Source: Deltaproteobacteria bacterium (GTDB lineage Bacteria > Desulfobacterota > Binatia > DP-6). Taken from it: 64,000 nt of DNA. Where the stretch lies: NCBI GenBank assembly GCA_005888095.1, contig VBKF01000106.1, positions 35,208-99,207 on the forward strand, written 5' to 3'. Position numbers and translations under genes: made by a program. Under the pieces are notes generated by a model, which did not search any database, was not told the DNA's origin, and was given only the letters and a program-made list of their open reading frames with translations. Below, piece by piece: positions 28,716-37,748 of the stretch; positions within the stretch are counted from its first letter, which is position 1; each line of letters opens with the position of its first letter.

Positions 28716-29702
28716 TCATGAGAAGAGCGCCGCCGGGGCGCCGCGCCTCGAGCGACGCGTCAACCAGTCGACCATGATTCGATTCAGCTCGGCCGGCTTC
28801 TCCTGCGGGGTCCAGTGGCCGCAGCCGCGGATCATGGCCACCTCCAGGTCGGGGACGAGCCCGCGCATCGCCTCGGCCAGCTCCGGGCGGAGCACCGGGT
28901 CCCACTCCGCCGTGATCATCAGGGAGGGCACCTCGATGTGCGCGCCGTCGAGCTCGGGCGTCGTCTCCCAGTTGCGGTCGAGGTTCCGGTACCAGTTGAT
29001 CCCGCCGGTGAAGCCCGTCCGCTCGAACGCGTCGACGTAGACCTGGAGCTCCGCCTCGGAAAGGAGAGGTGGGCCGGCATACGCGTCGTGCTCGATCAGC
29101 TCGACCATGTTGTGCATCCCCGGTCCCGCCTTCCGCCGGACCGTCTCCCGGAACTCGTCCTGAGGGACCCCGGCGCGCATCATCCGCGTGAAGACCCGCC
29201 GGACGTCCCGGGCAAGCGCCCGATCGGCGATGCCCGGCTGCTGGAAGTGCACCATGTAGTAGTTTTCGCCGTACATCATCCGCATGAGCGAGATGGGGGG
29301 AGCCGAGGGGCGCGGGAAGTACGGCGTGTTGACGCCGATGACGCCCGCCACGCGTTCGCGGTGCAGGAGCGACATCATCCAGGCGACGGTGCCGCCCCAG
29401 TCGTGGCCGACGAACACCGCGCGCTCGACGCCGAGGACGTCGAGGAGGCCGGCGAGGTCGCCGGTCAGGTGGTGGATGTCGTAGTCCGTCACCGCCTCGG
29501 GGCAGTCGGTGCCCCCGTAGCCGCGCTGGTCGGGCGCGATTGCCCGGAAGCCGGCGGCGGCGAGGGCGGGCAGCTGGTGACGCCACGAGTAGGCGAGCTC
29601 CGGAAAGCCGTGACAGAGCACGACGGGCGGCCCTTCGCCCTGCTCGGCGAACGCCATCCGGATGGCGTTCGTCCGGATCGTGCGGGTCGTGGCGGCGGCC
29701 AA
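28716..29702 (-). CDS. Alpha/beta hydrolase, epoxide hydrolase type
   Basis: A 328-residue alpha/beta-hydrolase of the epoxide hydrolase/haloalkane dehalogenase branch. It has the oxyanion motif LCHGFPE, the nucleophile elbow FVGHDWGGTVAW with Asp as nucleophile, a cap domain (about 135-225) and the catalytic His in RGCGHWTPQEKP. An Asp nucleophile with HGxP favours epoxide ring opening over ester hydrolysis. The annotated start is a TTG at 29702 without a good Shine-Dalgarno; an in-frame ATG at 29657 is an alternative that would trim 15 residues before the core. It is divergent from the DUF3237 gene. Confidence 0.88.
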   Translation of the reverse strand: MAAATTRTIRTNAIRMAFAEQGEGPPVVLCHGFPELAYSWRHQLPALAAAGFRAIAPDQRGYGGTDCPEAVTDYDIHHLTGDLAGLLDVLGVERAVFVGHDWGGTVAWMMSLLHRERVAGVIGVNTPYFPRPSAPPISLMRMMYGENYYMVHFQQPGIADRALARDVRRVFTRMMRAGVPQDEFRETVRRKAGPGMHNMVELIEHDAYAGPPLLSEAELQVYVDAFERTGFTGGINWYRNLDRNWETTPELDGAHIEVPSLMITAEWDPVLRPELAEAMRGLVPDLEVAMIRGCGHWTPQEKPAELNRIMVDWLTRRSRRGAPAALFS

Positions 29703-29747
29703 CGGGGGTTCTTGGCACGCATACGAGCACTATGGCAAGGAGCCGGC

Positions 29748-30173
29748 ATGGCCCTCGAGCTCATCCCCTTCGCCACGGCGACCGCCACTCTGGCCCCGCC
29801 GATCATGCTGCCGAACACGCCCGCGGGCACGCGGGTGATCTTCGAGATCGTCGACTACCGCTGGGAGGGCCCGCGCTTCACCGCCCGCCAGAAGAGCGCG
29901 GCGGCCGCCGACTGGCTGCTCCTCGGGCCCGACGGCACCGGAACGCTCGACGTGCGCGTGACCCTCGAGACGCCCGACGGCGCCGTGGTGCTCGTGCACT
30001 ACGGCGGCCGCGTCGATGGCTCGAAGGGCCTCGGCGGCGAGGCGCCGGTCTATGCGGCGGTGCAGTTCGAGACGGGCAACGAGCGCTACGGCTGGCTCAA
30101 CCGCGTCCAGGCGGTCGCCAAGGGCGTGCTCGCGGGCAACGTCATCACCTACGAGGTCTACGAGCTGCGCTGA
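29748..30173 (+). CDS. DUF3237 family protein
   Basis: A 141-residue, all-beta-type protein. Family features are VIFEIVDYRWEGPRFTARQKSAAAADWLLLGPDGTGTLDVRVTLETPDGAVVLVHYGGRVD and a YAAVQFETGNERYGWLNRVQAVAKGVL stretch near the C-terminus. Function of the family is not established. AAGGAG stands 6 bases before the ATG at 29748. Its last 16 bases overlap the 3' end of the convergent ROK gene. Confidence 0.82.
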   Translation: MALELIPFATATATLAPPIMLPNTPAGTRVIFEIVDYRWEGPRFTARQKSAAAADWLLLGPDGTGTLDVRVTLETPDGAVVLVHYGGRVDGSKGLGGEAPVYAAVQFETGNERYGWLNRVQAVAKGVLAGNVITYEVYELR

Positions 30174-31048
30174 GCGGCGAGCAGCGCCGCGCCGATGACG
30201 CCGGCCGAATCGCCGAGCCGGTTCGGCACGATCGGCGTCCGCAGCTCATCGTTGAAGACGTAGCGCGCGACCGCGTCGCGCCCCCGCGTGTAGAGCGTCT
30301 CGAGCCTGGACACGCCGCCGCCCAGCACCACCACGTCGGGGTCGAGGATGTTGATCACGTTGGCGAGCGCCCGGCCGAAGCGATCGAGATAGCGGTCGAC
30401 GACGGCCGCGGCGCGCGGCTCCCCGGCGGCCGCGCGGGCCGCGACCTCGGTCGCGCTCTCGGGCGGACCGCCCGCCGCGCGGTACGCCGCTTCGAGCGCC
30501 GGCCCCGAGATCATCGTCTCGACGCAGCCGCGCTGGCCGCAGTAGCAGGCCGGGCCGGACGGATCGATCGCGTGGTGACCCCACTCGCCGGCGATGTGCT
30601 GGGGCCCGACCCAGATGCGGCCCTCGTGCACGATGCCGCCGCCGACGCCGGTGCCGAGGATCACCCCGAAGACCATCGCACGCCCCTGCCCCGCCCCGGC
30701 TCGGGCCTCGGCGAGCGCGAAGCAGTTGGCGTCGTTCTCGAGAAGCACCCGCAGACCGAGGCGGCGTTCCAGATCGGCCTGCAGCGGCCGGCCGTTGAGG
30801 CACGTGGTGTTCGAGTTCTTGAGCGTGCCGTCGCGTGCCGAGAGCGAGCCAGGCGTCCCGATGCCGACGACGTCGCAACCCGGTGCCGAAGCCCGCAGCG
30901 CTCCCACCATCCCCGCCACCCGCTCGACGATGTGCTCGTAGCCGCGCTCGCGTTCGGTCGGCAGCCGGCGGCGCTCCAGTGGATGCAGGTCGTCGCCGAG
31001 CACCACACCCTCGATCTTCGTGCCGCCGAGGTCGATCCCGATGACCAT
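30158..31048 (-). CDS. ROK family sugar kinase (glucokinase-like)
   Basis: A 296-residue ROK-family protein without an N-terminal helix-turn-helix, so a kinase rather than a repressor. Phosphate-binding GIDLGGTKIEGVVLGDDL at the start, substrate motif LLENDANCFALAEARAGAGQG with the catalytic Asp, and the zinc site H...CYCGQRGCVE around 157-176. Likely phosphorylates glucose or a related hexose with ATP, by family. ATG at 31048. It overlaps convergent DUF3237 by 16 bp and is divergent from the amidohydrolase at 31109. Confidence 0.92.
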   Translation of the reverse strand: MVIGIDLGGTKIEGVVLGDDLHPLERRRLPTERERGYEHIVERVAGMVGALRASAPGCDVVGIGTPGSLSARDGTLKNSNTTCLNGRPLQADLERRLGLRVLLENDANCFALAEARAGAGQGRAMVFGVILGTGVGGGIVHEGRIWVGPQHIAGEWGHHAIDPSGPACYCGQRGCVETMISGPALEAAYRAAGGPPESATEVAARAAAGEPRAAAVVDRYLDRFGRALANVINILDPDVVVLGGGVSRLETLYTRGRDAVARYVFNDELRTPIVPNRLGDSAGVIGAALLAAQRSS

Positions 31049-31108
31049 GCGGGGCTCGGTCTACCACACGCGGCGCGTTCCCATGTATTGTCGCCGGTGG
31101 AGGAGCCG

Positions 31109-32275
31109 ATGCCGTACGCCGAAGGCCGCGTCGTGCACGACGCCGACTCGCACGTGGTGGAGACCCCGGACTGGCTCGTGCCCTACGCCGACCCGGACCT
31201 CCGTGACCGGCTCGCGCCGCTCTTCGTCGCCGCGGTCAAGCCGGGCGAGGAGACTTACATCGACCAGCTCCGGTGCCGTCATGCCGATCCCGCCGAGCGG
31301 GCGAAGGCCGAGGACGAGATCATGCTCCGCAAGAACTGGAGCGCGATGGGGTCGTTCATCAAGGACGACCGCCCGCGCGCGCTCGACCTCCTCGGCTTCC
31401 GGAGCCAGCTCGTCTTCAACACGTTCCTGAACGACTATCTCTGCGCGGCCGAGCACAAGCCGGACCCGGCCTTCGTCTACGGCGTCGCCCGCGCCCACAA
31501 CCGGGCGATGCTCGACTTCTGCTCGGTCGACCGCCGGCTCCTGCCGACTGGCTACGTGCCGCTCGCCGAGTTCGAGCAGGCCCGCGCGATGGCGGCAGAG
31601 GTGATCGCCGGCGGCGCGAAGGCGCTGCTCGTGCCGTCGGCCTGCCCGGCGACCCATTCGCCGAGCCACACCGGCCTCTTTCCCGTCTGGGCGCAGGCCG
31701 AGGAGGCGGGTCTCCCGATCCTCTTCCACGTCGGCGGCGGCGGGAAGCTGATCGACCCGACCTACTTCAAGAACGGCCTCCCGCTCGTCACCGACTTCCA
31801 CGGCGGCACCGAGAACTTCCGCTCGGTCGACTTCATGGCGATCCCCTTCCCCCCGATGCTGACCGTCGCGACACTCATCATCGATGGCATCCTCGACCGC
31901 TTCCCGCGGCTCAGGTTCGGCGTCATCGAGCAGGGCGCCGTCTGGCTGCCGAGCTGGATGCGGCAGCTCGACACCGCGCACGAGGCGTTCCGCAAGGGCG
32001 AGGAACGGCTCCGCAAGCTCGAGCTCCGCCCGAGCGAGTACGTGAAGCGGCAGATCCGCGTCACGCCCTATCCCACCGAGCCCGTCGGCTGGATCGTCGA
32101 GCAGGCCGGCGAGGAGGTCTGTCTCTTCTCCTCCGACTACCCGCACGTCGAGGGCGGCCGGAACCCGATCCGCCGCTTCGAGGAGAGCATGGCAGGGCTC
32201 GGCGAGCGCGCGAAGCAGCACTTCTACTGCGACAACTTCGTCGACCTGATGGGTGCGGGCCTCCGGGTTCAGTAG
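31109..32275 (+). CDS. Amidohydrolase family protein
   Basis: A 388-residue metal-dependent TIM-barrel hydrolase/decarboxylase of the same superfamily as the gene at 17671. N-terminal HDADSHVVETPDWL gives the DxDxH pattern; HVGGGG (about 212) gives the next histidine; and FSSDYPHVEGGRNPIRRFEESMAG near 340 gives the Asp-x-Pro-His motif. GGAGGAG precedes the ATG at 31109. It is convergent with the HD-domain gene. Substrate unknown. Confidence 0.88.
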   Translation: MPYAEGRVVHDADSHVVETPDWLVPYADPDLRDRLAPLFVAAVKPGEETYIDQLRCRHADPAERAKAEDEIMLRKNWSAMGSFIKDDRPRALDLLGFRSQLVFNTFLNDYLCAAEHKPDPAFVYGVARAHNRAMLDFCSVDRRLLPTGYVPLAEFEQARAMAAEVIAGGAKALLVPSACPATHSPSHTGLFPVWAQAEEAGLPILFHVGGGGKLIDPTYFKNGLPLVTDFHGGTENFRSVDFMAIPFPPMLTVATLIIDGILDRFPRLRFGVIEQGAVWLPSWMRQLDTAHEAFRKGEERLRKLELRPSEYVKRQIRVTPYPTEPVGWIVEQAGEEVCLFSSDYPHVEGGRNPIRRFEESMAGLGERAKQHFYCDNFVDLMGAGLRVQ

Positions 32276-32362
32276 CGCCTCGACTCCGTGCCGGAGGCCT
32301 GCGCCTGCACTGTCTCGGCGGGCGGAAGCTGGGACCGGAGGGCTAGCGAAATTATACGCCGG

Positions 32363-32950
32363 CTACCGCTCCTCGCTCGAGAGGTAGATCGAGCGCTTGG
32401 GCGAGGAGAATACACGCCGGACCATGGGCTCGAAGAACTCGAGAGGCAGCGTGTCGTAGCGGGGATCGAAGCTGTTCTGATCGTAGCTGGCGCAGAAGTC
32501 CGCGCAGGCCTGCCAGTACGGGTGGTCGCGGTAGCGGTCGCGCATGTTCCGATCGAGCCCCATGTGATGGAAGAAGTAGTAGCCCTGGAAGATGCCGTGC
32601 TGCTTGACGATCCAGTGGTTCTCCTCGGACACGAACGGCCGGACGATCACCGCCGCGAGCTCCGCGTGGTTCAGGCTGGCGAGCGTGTCTCCGATGTCGT
32701 GGACGAGCGCGCACACCACGTACTCCTCGTCACGGCCGTCGCGGTGCGCGCGCGTCGCGGTCTGCAGGGAGTGGGTGAGCCGGTCGACCGCGTACCCGCC
32801 CGTGTCACCGGCGAGCAAGGCGAGGTGGCGGAGAATCCGATCGGGCAGGCCTTGCTGGAAGCCGAGCGCGTGTCGAGCGATGATGCCGTAGTCTTCGGGC
32901 GTGGCATCCACCATTCGCGTGAAGGACGTCATGTCCGTCACATATCCCAT
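32363..32950 (-). CDS. HD-domain protein, possibly a mixed-valent diiron oxygenase (PhnZ-like)
   Basis: A 195-residue single-domain HD protein. Metal ligands in the HD pattern are visible as H60 (LTHSLQTA), H84-D85 (ALVHDIGD), H95 (LNHAE) and H112/H118 (ENHWIVKQHG). The second half contains FQGYYFFHHMGLDRNMRDRY and a later Asp-rich SYDQNSFDPRYDTLP. Size and extra histidines recall the PhnZ/TmpB/MIOX-type HD oxygenases more than nucleotide phosphohydrolases, but that is a resemblance, not proof. It is convergent with the amidohydrolase and separated by about 50 bp from the metallophosphoesterase gene upstream. Confidence 0.72.
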   Translation of the reverse strand: MGYVTDMTSFTRMVDATPEDYGIIARHALGFQQGLPDRILRHLALLAGDTGGYAVDRLTHSLQTATRAHRDGRDEEYVVCALVHDIGDTLASLNHAELAAVIVRPFVSEENHWIVKQHGIFQGYYFFHHMGLDRNMRDRYRDHPYWQACADFCASYDQNSFDPRYDTLPLEFFEPMVRRVFSSPKRSIYLSSEER

Positions 32951-33001
32951 GTCGGGTCACGCTGACGAGTCGTCGCCGCGAGAGCGAGCCGCTTCGCCGC
33001 C

Positions 33002-34222
33002 TCAAGCCGGCCTGAGCTCCAGGCAGGCGATCTCGCGCGGCGTGAAGAGGCGGACCTTCTGCCCCGTGAAGCCGAGGCCGCGGTTCACGTAGAGCGTCGC
33101 GTCGCCGTCGCGAAAGAGGCCGCGGTCGAAGCGGCTGATGAACTGAGCCAGGTTCCGCGCCCGGCGGCCGAGCCAGGCCGGGAGGGCGAGCTGGCCCCCG
33201 TGGGTGTGGCCGGAGAGCATGAGTGCCGCACCGAGCCGCGCCGCCTGCGCGAAGCAGTCGGGGCGGTGCGAGAGGACGATGAGCAGGTTGCCTGCGGGGA
33301 CCGCGGCGGCGAGCGACGGCAGCGCGGGGTGCTCGAGCACACCGCGCGCCCAGTCCCGGCCGAGGTCGTCGATGCCGACGACCGTCAAGCGGGCGCCGTC
33401 GACATCGAGATGCACGGCGCCGTCCCGGAGCACGGTGAACGGCGTCAGCCGGCGGAGCGCCTCGGTCACCGTCTCCGCCCCGGCGTAGAAGTCGTGGTTG
33501 CCGAGCGTCACGAGCACGCCGTGGCGCGCCCGGAGCCCGGCGAGGGTCGGGAAGGCGAGGCCGCAGGTCTCGGCCCGGTCGACGAGGTCGCCGGTGACGC
33601 ACACGAGGTCGGGCTCGAGCGCGTTCACCCGCCGCACGTGCCCGGCGAGCTCGGCCACGTCGAGGTGCTGGCCGACGTGCAGGTCGGAGATGTGCACGAT
33701 GCGGAGCCCGACGAGCGGCTCCGGCAGGCCCCGCACCGGGATCTCGACGCGCGAAACAGCGAGCTCGCGCGGGCCGAGGACGTAGCCGTAGGCGAGGAGG
33801 CCGGCGACGGTGGCGAAGCCGGCGGCCACGAGCCAGGTGTAGGCGCGCGCGATGGGCTCGCCGAGTGTCGCGGGGAAGAGCGGGACAACGATGCAGCCTG
33901 CGAGCGCGCCGAGGCCGGCAAGGCCGAGGAAGAGCGTGCAGAAGATCGAGGTGAAGGCGAACGCGACGTAGACGCGTACGAGCGCGTCGAGCACCCGCCG
34001 CCTATCGGATCGGCGCCGCATCACGATCCGCCGGTTCAGCTGGAAGATGGCGAGCGGCGCGAGGACATGGAGCGCGCGCGGCGGGCGGAGCCCGACGCTG
34101 AGCAGGACCCAGGCGATGCACACCCACTCGGCGAGCGCGACGAAGGCGACGAGCAGGCGGAAGAAGGAGCGGAAGAACGCCCGTTTCGCCGCCTCGATCG
34201 CGCCGGCCGCGGTCCACGCCAT
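33002..34222 (-). CDS. Membrane-anchored metallophosphoesterase (YkuE/YaeI-like)
   Basis: A 406-residue protein with about four N-terminal membrane helices (20-150) and a C-terminal calcineurin-like domain. The metal-binding blocks are all present: HISDLHVG (D180, H182), GDLVD (211-215), GNHDF (241-245), LSHRPD (317-322) and SGHTHGG (337-343). Relatives act as phosphodiesterases or lipid phosphohydrolases at the membrane. ATG at 34222. The frame also happens to stay open for 1,096 more codons upstream on this strand, antisense to the carboxylase, which I regard as a GC artefact. It is divergent from the carboxylase gene. Confidence 0.88.
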   Translation of the reverse strand: MAWTAAGAIEAAKRAFFRSFFRLLVAFVALAEWVCIAWVLLSVGLRPPRALHVLAPLAIFQLNRRIVMRRRSDRRRVLDALVRVYVAFAFTSIFCTLFLGLAGLGALAGCIVVPLFPATLGEPIARAYTWLVAAGFATVAGLLAYGYVLGPRELAVSRVEIPVRGLPEPLVGLRIVHISDLHVGQHLDVAELAGHVRRVNALEPDLVCVTGDLVDRAETCGLAFPTLAGLRARHGVLVTLGNHDFYAGAETVTEALRRLTPFTVLRDGAVHLDVDGARLTVVGIDDLGRDWARGVLEHPALPSLAAAVPAGNLLIVLSHRPDCFAQAARLGAALMLSGHTHGGQLALPAWLGRRARNLAQFISRFDRGLFRDGDATLYVNRGLGFTGQKVRLFTPREIACLELRPA

Positions 34223-34318
34223 CGCGAGAGTAGTACGCGCCGGCTCCGGGAGGGTCAACGCGGCGCCACCCGAAGGACCCTTCGCCGCGCCGGCCGTCCG
34301 GTGTAAGAACCGCTCCCG

Positions 34319-37300
34319 ATGGGCCTCGCACGTCTGCTGATCGCCAACCGGGCTGAGATCGCCATCCGCATCGCGCGCGCGGCGGCCGACCTCGGCATCC
34401 AGACGGTGGGCGTCTTCGCCGAGGACGACGCGACGAGCCTCCACCGCCGCCACGTCGACGCGGCGCGCGCGCTCAGGGGAAGCGGCCCGCGCGCCTACCT
34501 CGACGTCGAGCAGCTCCTCGCGGCGGCACGCGACACGGGATGCGACGGCGTCCATCCCGGCTACGGCTTCCTGAGCGAGCAGGCGGTCTTCGCGCGCCGT
34601 TGCGCCGAGTCGGGGCTCGTCTTCGTCGGCCCCAGACCCGAGACGCTCGCGCTCCTCGGCGACAAGGCGGCCGCCCGGGCCCTCGCCGAGCGCTGCGGGG
34701 TGCCGGTGCCGCGCGGGACGCGAGCGGCCGTGAGCCTCGACGAGGCGCGAGCGTTCCTCGCCGCGCTCGCGCCTGGCACGGCCGTCATGGTGAAGGCCGT
34801 GGCGGGGGGCGGGGGGCGCGGCCTCCGCGTCGTCCGCCGTCACGAGGAGCTCGAGGAGGCGTGGGCGCGCTGCCGCTCGGAGGCGCAGGCGGCGTTCGGC
34901 AACGACGCGCTCTACGTCGAGGCGCTTCTGCCCCGGGTGCGCCACGTCGAGGTCCAGGTGGTGGGCGACGGGACGGGCACGGTGAGCCAGCTCGGCGAGC
35001 GCGACTGCAGCCTCCAGCGCCGGCACCAGAAGGTGATCGAGGTGGCACCGGCACCCGGTCTCGGCGACGACGTGCGGCAGCGTCTCGCGGCCGCCGCGGT
35101 GCGCATGGCGGCCGAGGTTCGCTTGGCGAGCGTCGGGACGTTCGAGTTTCTCGTCGACGCCGACCGCCCCGGTTCGTTCGCGTTCATCGAGGCGAACCCG
35201 CGGCTCCAGGTCGAGCACACGGTGACGGAGGAGCTCACCGGCGTCGACCTCGTCGCGGCACAGCTCCGGCTCGCCGGGGGATGCTCGCTCGCGGAGCTCG
35301 GTCTCCGGCAAGAGGACGTTCCGCGACCGTGCGGCTTCGTGCTGCAGGTGCGGGTCAATATGGAGACGCTCGCCGCCGACGCCAGCGTCCGGCCGTCCAC
35401 CGGCCTGCTCGCTGCCTTCGACGTGCCGACGGGGCCCGGAGTCCGGGTCGACACGGCCGGCTACGCCGGCTACCGGCCGAGCCCGAGCTTCGACTCGCTG
35501 CTCGCGAAGGTCGTCGCGCGCAGCGCTTCGGACGACTTCCCGGCCGCCGTCGCGAAGGCGTACCGCGCGCTCTGCGAATTCCGGGTGGAGGGCGTGGCCA
35601 CGAACCTGAGCTTCCTCCGGAACCTCATGCGCCACCCGGCCCTCGCAGCGTACCGAGTCACGACTGGCTTCGTTGACGAGCACCTGACCGAGCTCCTCGA
35701 GGGCGCCGCGCATCCCCGCCGGCACGCCGAGACCGCCCCGGCCACGCCGCGACGCGCGGGCGCCACCGTCGACCCGCGCGACCCGCTCGCGGTGCTCGTG
35801 CACGGCAAGACGTCGATGCCCGTGGTCCCGGAGGGCGCGATCGTCGTGCGCGCCCCGATGCAGGGCACCGTGGTCGCGATCGACGTGTCCCCGGGCGACG
35901 CCGTTCCCGCCGGCGCCCAGCTCCTCGTCATGGAAGCGATGAAGATGGAGCACGTCGTGGCCGCGCCGGTGGGCGGCATCGTCCGCGCCCTCCACGCGGC
36001 GGCGGGCGACACCGTGTACGAGGGCTCGCCGCTGGTCGTGCTGGAGGAGAGCGCCGTCGAGGCGACGGCGGCGGACAACGGCGGGCAGGTGGACCTGGCG
36101 CACATCCGGCCCGACCTCGCCGAGGTCGAGCGGCGGCACGCGCAGACGCGCGACGCGGCGCGACCCGACGCCGTCGCCCGGCGCCGGCGCACCGGCCAGC
36201 GAACGGCACGCGAGAACGTCGACGACCTCTGCGACCCGGGCACGTTCGTCGAGTACGGGCCGCTCGTGATCGCGGCGCAGCGGCGGCGCCGGCCGGTCGA
36301 GGAGCTGATCGAGCGGACGCCCGCGGACGGACTGGTCGCGGGGATCGGCCGGGTGAACGGCCACCTCTTCGACGAGCCACGCTCGCGCTGCGTCGTGATG
36401 GCGTACGACTATACCGTCCTCGCCGGCACGCAGGGCATCCAGAACCACCGGAAGAAGGATCGCCTCTTCGAGCTGGCCTCGCAGCTGCGGCTGCCGGTCG
36501 TCTTCTTCACCGAGGGCGGCGGCGGCCGGCCGGGCGACACCGACGGCACGACCGTCGCCGGCCTCGACTGCTGGGCGTTCAACTACTGGGGCCGCCTCTC
36601 CGGCCTCGTGCCGCTGGTTGGCATCAACTCCGGCCGCTGCTTCGCCGGCAACGCCGCGCTCCTCGGCTGCTGCGACATCGTCATCGCGACCGCGAACTCG
36701 TCGATCGGCATGGGCGGGCCTGCGATGATCGAGGGCGGCGGGCTCGGCGTCTTCCATCCCGACGAGGTGGGCCCGATGCCCGTCCAGGTCTCGAACGGCG
36801 TCGTCGACGTGCCGGTCGCCGACGAGGCGGAGGCGGTCCGGGTGGCGAAGCAGTACCTCGGCTACTTCCAGGGACCGCTCGCGGCGTGGGAGTGCGCCGA
36901 CCAGCGCCGCCTGCGGGCGATCGTCCCGGAGAACCGGCTGCGCATCTACGACGTCCGGGCCGTCATCCGGACGCTCGCCGACGCCGGCTCGGTGCTCGAG
37001 CTCCGCCGGCACTTCGGCCTCGGCATGGTGACCGCGCTCGTCCGCCTCGAAGGCCGTCCGGTCGGCGTCGTGGCGAACGATCCGAGCCACCTCGCCGGCG
37101 CGATCGACCGCGACGGTGCGGACAAGGCCGCGCGCTTCATGCAGCTCTGCGACGCCTTCGATCTGCCGCTCCTCTTCCTCTGCGACACCCCGGGGATGAT
37201 GGTCGGGCCCGAGGCGGAGAAGACGGCGCTGGTCCGCCACGTGAGCCGCCTGTTCGTCGTCGGCGCCAGTCTGACCGTGCCGTTCTTCACGATCGTCCTC

Positions 37301-37660
37301 CGCAAGGGCTACGGCCTCGGCGCGCAGGCGATGGCGGGCGGCAGCTTCAAGGCGCCGCTGTTCACCGTGGCCTGGCCGACGGGCGAGTTCGGCGGCATGG
37401 GGCTCGAGGGCGCCGTCAAGCTCGGCTACCGCAAGGAGCTCGCCGCGGTCGAGGACCCCGCGGCCCGCCAGCAGCTCTTCGCGGAGATGGTGGCCCGCAT
37501 GTACGAGCACGGGAAGGCGGTCAGCTACGCCACCTATTTCGAGATCGACGACGTGATCGATCCCGCGGAGTCGCGGACGTGGATCACGACGGCGCTGCGC
37601 TCGGCGCCGCCGCGGCCGGCGCGCAGCGGGAAGAAGCGACCCTGCGTGGATACGTGGTAG
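34319..37660 (+). CDS. Single-chain biotin-dependent acyl-CoA carboxylase (BC-BCCP-CT)
   Basis: A 1,113-residue polypeptide that unites all parts of an acyl-CoA carboxylase. The biotin carboxylase domain (about 3-450) has HPGYGFLSE, KAVAGGGGRGLRVV, FEFLVD and EANPRLQVEHTVTEELTGVDLV. The biotinyl domain (about 500-575) has EAMKMEH with K542 as biotin site. The carboxyltransferase region (about 590-1095) is of the acetyl/propionyl-CoA type, with beta-like (GFNYWGRLSGLVPLVG-like) and alpha-like (LCDTPGMMVGPEAEKTALVRHVSRLFV; KGYGLGAQAMAGGS; WPTGEFGGMGLEGAVKLGYR) halves. This resembles the single-chain long-chain acyl-CoA carboxylase known from Mycobacterium. Substrate is not decidable from sequence alone. 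It is divergent from the metallophosphoesterase. Confidence 0.92.
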   Translation: MGLARLLIANRAEIAIRIARAAADLGIQTVGVFAEDDATSLHRRHVDAARALRGSGPRAYLDVEQLLAAARDTGCDGVHPGYGFLSEQAVFARRCAESGLVFVGPRPETLALLGDKAAARALAERCGVPVPRGTRAAVSLDEARAFLAALAPGTAVMVKAVAGGGGRGLRVVRRHEELEEAWARCRSEAQAAFGNDALYVEALLPRVRHVEVQVVGDGTGTVSQLGERDCSLQRRHQKVIEVAPAPGLGDDVRQRLAAAAVRMAAEVRLASVGTFEFLVDADRPGSFAFIEANPRLQVEHTVTEELTGVDLVAAQLRLAGGCSLAELGLRQEDVPRPCGFVLQVRVNMETLAADASVRPSTGLLAAFDVPTGPGVRVDTAGYAGYRPSPSFDSLLAKVVARSASDDFPAAVAKAYRALCEFRVEGVATNLSFLRNLMRHPALAAYRVTTGFVDEHLTELLEGAAHPRRHAETAPATPRRAGATVDPRDPLAVLVHGKTSMPVVPEGAIVVRAPMQGTVVAIDVSPGDAVPAGAQLLVMEAMKMEHVVAAPVGGIVRALHAAAGDTVYEGSPLVVLEESAVEATAADNGGQVDLAHIRPDLAEVERRHAQTRDAARPDAVARRRRTGQRTARENVDDLCDPGTFVEYGPLVIAAQRRRRPVEELIERTPADGLVAGIGRVNGHLFDEPRSRCVVMAYDYTVLAGTQGIQNHRKKDRLFELASQLRLPVVFFTEGGGGRPGDTDGTTVAGLDCWAFNYWGRLSGLVPLVGINSGRCFAGNAALLGCCDIVIATANSSIGMGGPAMIEGGGLGVFHPDEVGPMPVQVSNGVVDVPVADEAEAVRVAKQYLGYFQGPLAAWECADQRRLRAIVPENRLRIYDVRAVIRTLADAGSVLELRRHFGLGMVTALVRLEGRPVGVVANDPSHLAGAIDRDGADKAARFMQLCDAFDLPLLFLCDTPGMMVGPEAEKTALVRHVSRLFVVGASLTVPFFTIVLRKGYGLGAQAMAGGSFKAPLFTVAWPTGEFGGMGLEGAVKLGYRKELAAVEDPAARQQLFAEMVARMYEHGKAVSYATYFEIDDVIDPAESRTWITTALRSAPPRPARSGKKRPCVDTW

Positions 37661-37748
37661 TCAAGCTCACGGTGGTACGCTCCACCGGTGCCGCTAATGT
37701 TTGGGCGCAGATCGGCCGAAATGGAGGGCGGGAGAGCGCGAACCCCCC

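Noticed and set aside
33002..37510. 1,502-codon minus-strand open frame covering the carboxylase gene
   Set aside because: Only the last 406 codons are a metallophosphoesterase. The rest is low-complexity Arg/Ala/Glu/Val sequence antisense to a strongly conserved gene, as expected by chance at this GC content.
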